This document shows positions 5,897 through 5,959 of a stretch of 5,959 nucleotides of DNA, in pieces (positions within the stretch are counted from its first letter, which is position 1; each line of letters starts with the position of its first letter). The notes beneath the pieces are model-generated. The model saw only the letters and a list, made by a program, of their open reading frames with translations, had not been told where the DNA came from and made no database searches. The DNA is taken from assembly GCA_021848375.1 (NCBI GenBank), contig JAJZUR010000094.1, forward strand, positions 1-5,959. The letters run 5' to 3'. The translations under genes were made by a program, and so were the position numbers. The stretch is from Pseudomonadota bacterium (GTDB lineage Bacteria; Pseudomonadota; Gammaproteobacteria; UBA6186; Azoamicaceae).

Positions 5897-5902
5897 TATA
5901 AT
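5897..5902 (+). promoter_or_regulatory. Candidate -10 box (TATAAT) for the gene at the right edge
   Basis: A perfect TATAAT lies 25-34 bases before the candidate starts at 5927 or 5936, leaving a short leader. No recognisable -35 hexamer is found at 16-18 bases, and the palindrome occupies that place. The box lies in the loop of an inverted repeat (AAAAACC at 5886-5892, GGTTTTT at 5910-5916). Confidence 0.45.
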
Positions 5903-5926
5903 ATTGCAGGGTTTTTAAGTTTAAGG

Positions 5927-5959
5927 ATGAAAAGCTTGCAAACGATGAAAAAAACTGGA
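5927..5959 (+). CDS. Start of an unidentified gene (3' partial)
   Basis: An open frame begins near the right edge and continues out of the window, with only eleven codons visible (MKSLQTMKKTG from the first ATG). Three starts are in frame: ATG 5927, TTG 5936 and ATG 5945. The purine-rich TTTAAGGA ending at 5927 is best spaced (eight bases) for the TTG at 5936, is too close for ATG 5927 and rather far for ATG 5945. The basic start could be the head of a signal peptide, but too little is visible to name a function. Confidence 0.4.
   Translation, partial: MKSLQTMKKTG

Larger units (their letters stand above)
5492..5926. other. 435-base non-coding interval after rsmE
   Basis: The first part, to about 5710, is GC-rich and full of inverted repeats: tandem hairpins and then a REP-like palindrome. 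The rest is AT-rich, with a possible tiny peptide, a palindrome and a TATAAT box. No convincing protein gene on either strand crosses it; a minus-strand open frame from about 5696 into rsmE has no family features and runs through the hairpins. I see no tRNA, rRNA, 4.5S, 6S, RNase P or tmRNA signature. Confidence 0.7.

Noticed and set aside
1..5959. CRISPR array or insertion sequence with terminal repeats
   Set aside because: No regularly spaced direct repeats, transposase gene or paired terminal inverted repeats are visible.

Overview
The window looks like chromosome from a gammaproteobacterium with moderate-to-low GC. MetK and RsmE read as typical gammaproteobacterial proteins. The composition and the mix of genes would suit Legionellales or Coxiellaceae-like bacteria, but that placement is an inference and no taxonomic marker here proves it.

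Layout: (1) Bases 1-1136 hold the 3' part of an AT-rich, probably acquired gene. Its product joins an HATPase_c_4 ('RecG-like') module, a winged helix and a C-terminal domain resembling a papain-like/DUF7689 fold, in which the expected catalytic Cys is Ala. (2) A 153-base gap carries a TATAAT box directly before a gene for a ten-helix EamA/DMT transporter (1290-2258). (3) On the minus strand, 2210-3493, lies a DUF1704 'QEGLA' zincin-like protein, the bacterial relative of tubulin tyrosine carboxypeptidases. Its 3' end overlaps that of the transporter gene by 49 bases. (4) An 80-base divergent spacer leads to metK (3574-4746) and rsmE (4760-5491), a tight two-gene unit. MetK makes S-adenosylmethionine and RsmE spends it to methylate 16S rRNA U1498. 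The rsmE ribosome binding site overlaps the metK stop, and rsmE starts with TTG.

(5) The 435 bases after rsmE contain no convincing protein gene but are rich in structure. There are three tandem hairpins (5584-5656), two with ANGGA loops like those bound by CsrA/RsmA, followed by a T-run. Next comes a REP-like imperfect palindrome with a GTAG head on the minus strand (5680-5710). An AT-rich stretch follows, with a possible 28-residue hydrophobic peptide, a perfect 15-base palindrome and a TATAAT box. (6) A new plus-strand reading frame opens at about 5927 and runs off the window.

The most notable items are the Cys-less C-terminal domain of the first gene, the structured GGA-loop RNA candidate after rsmE, and the bacterial DUF1704 protein. 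None amounts to a proven new system.
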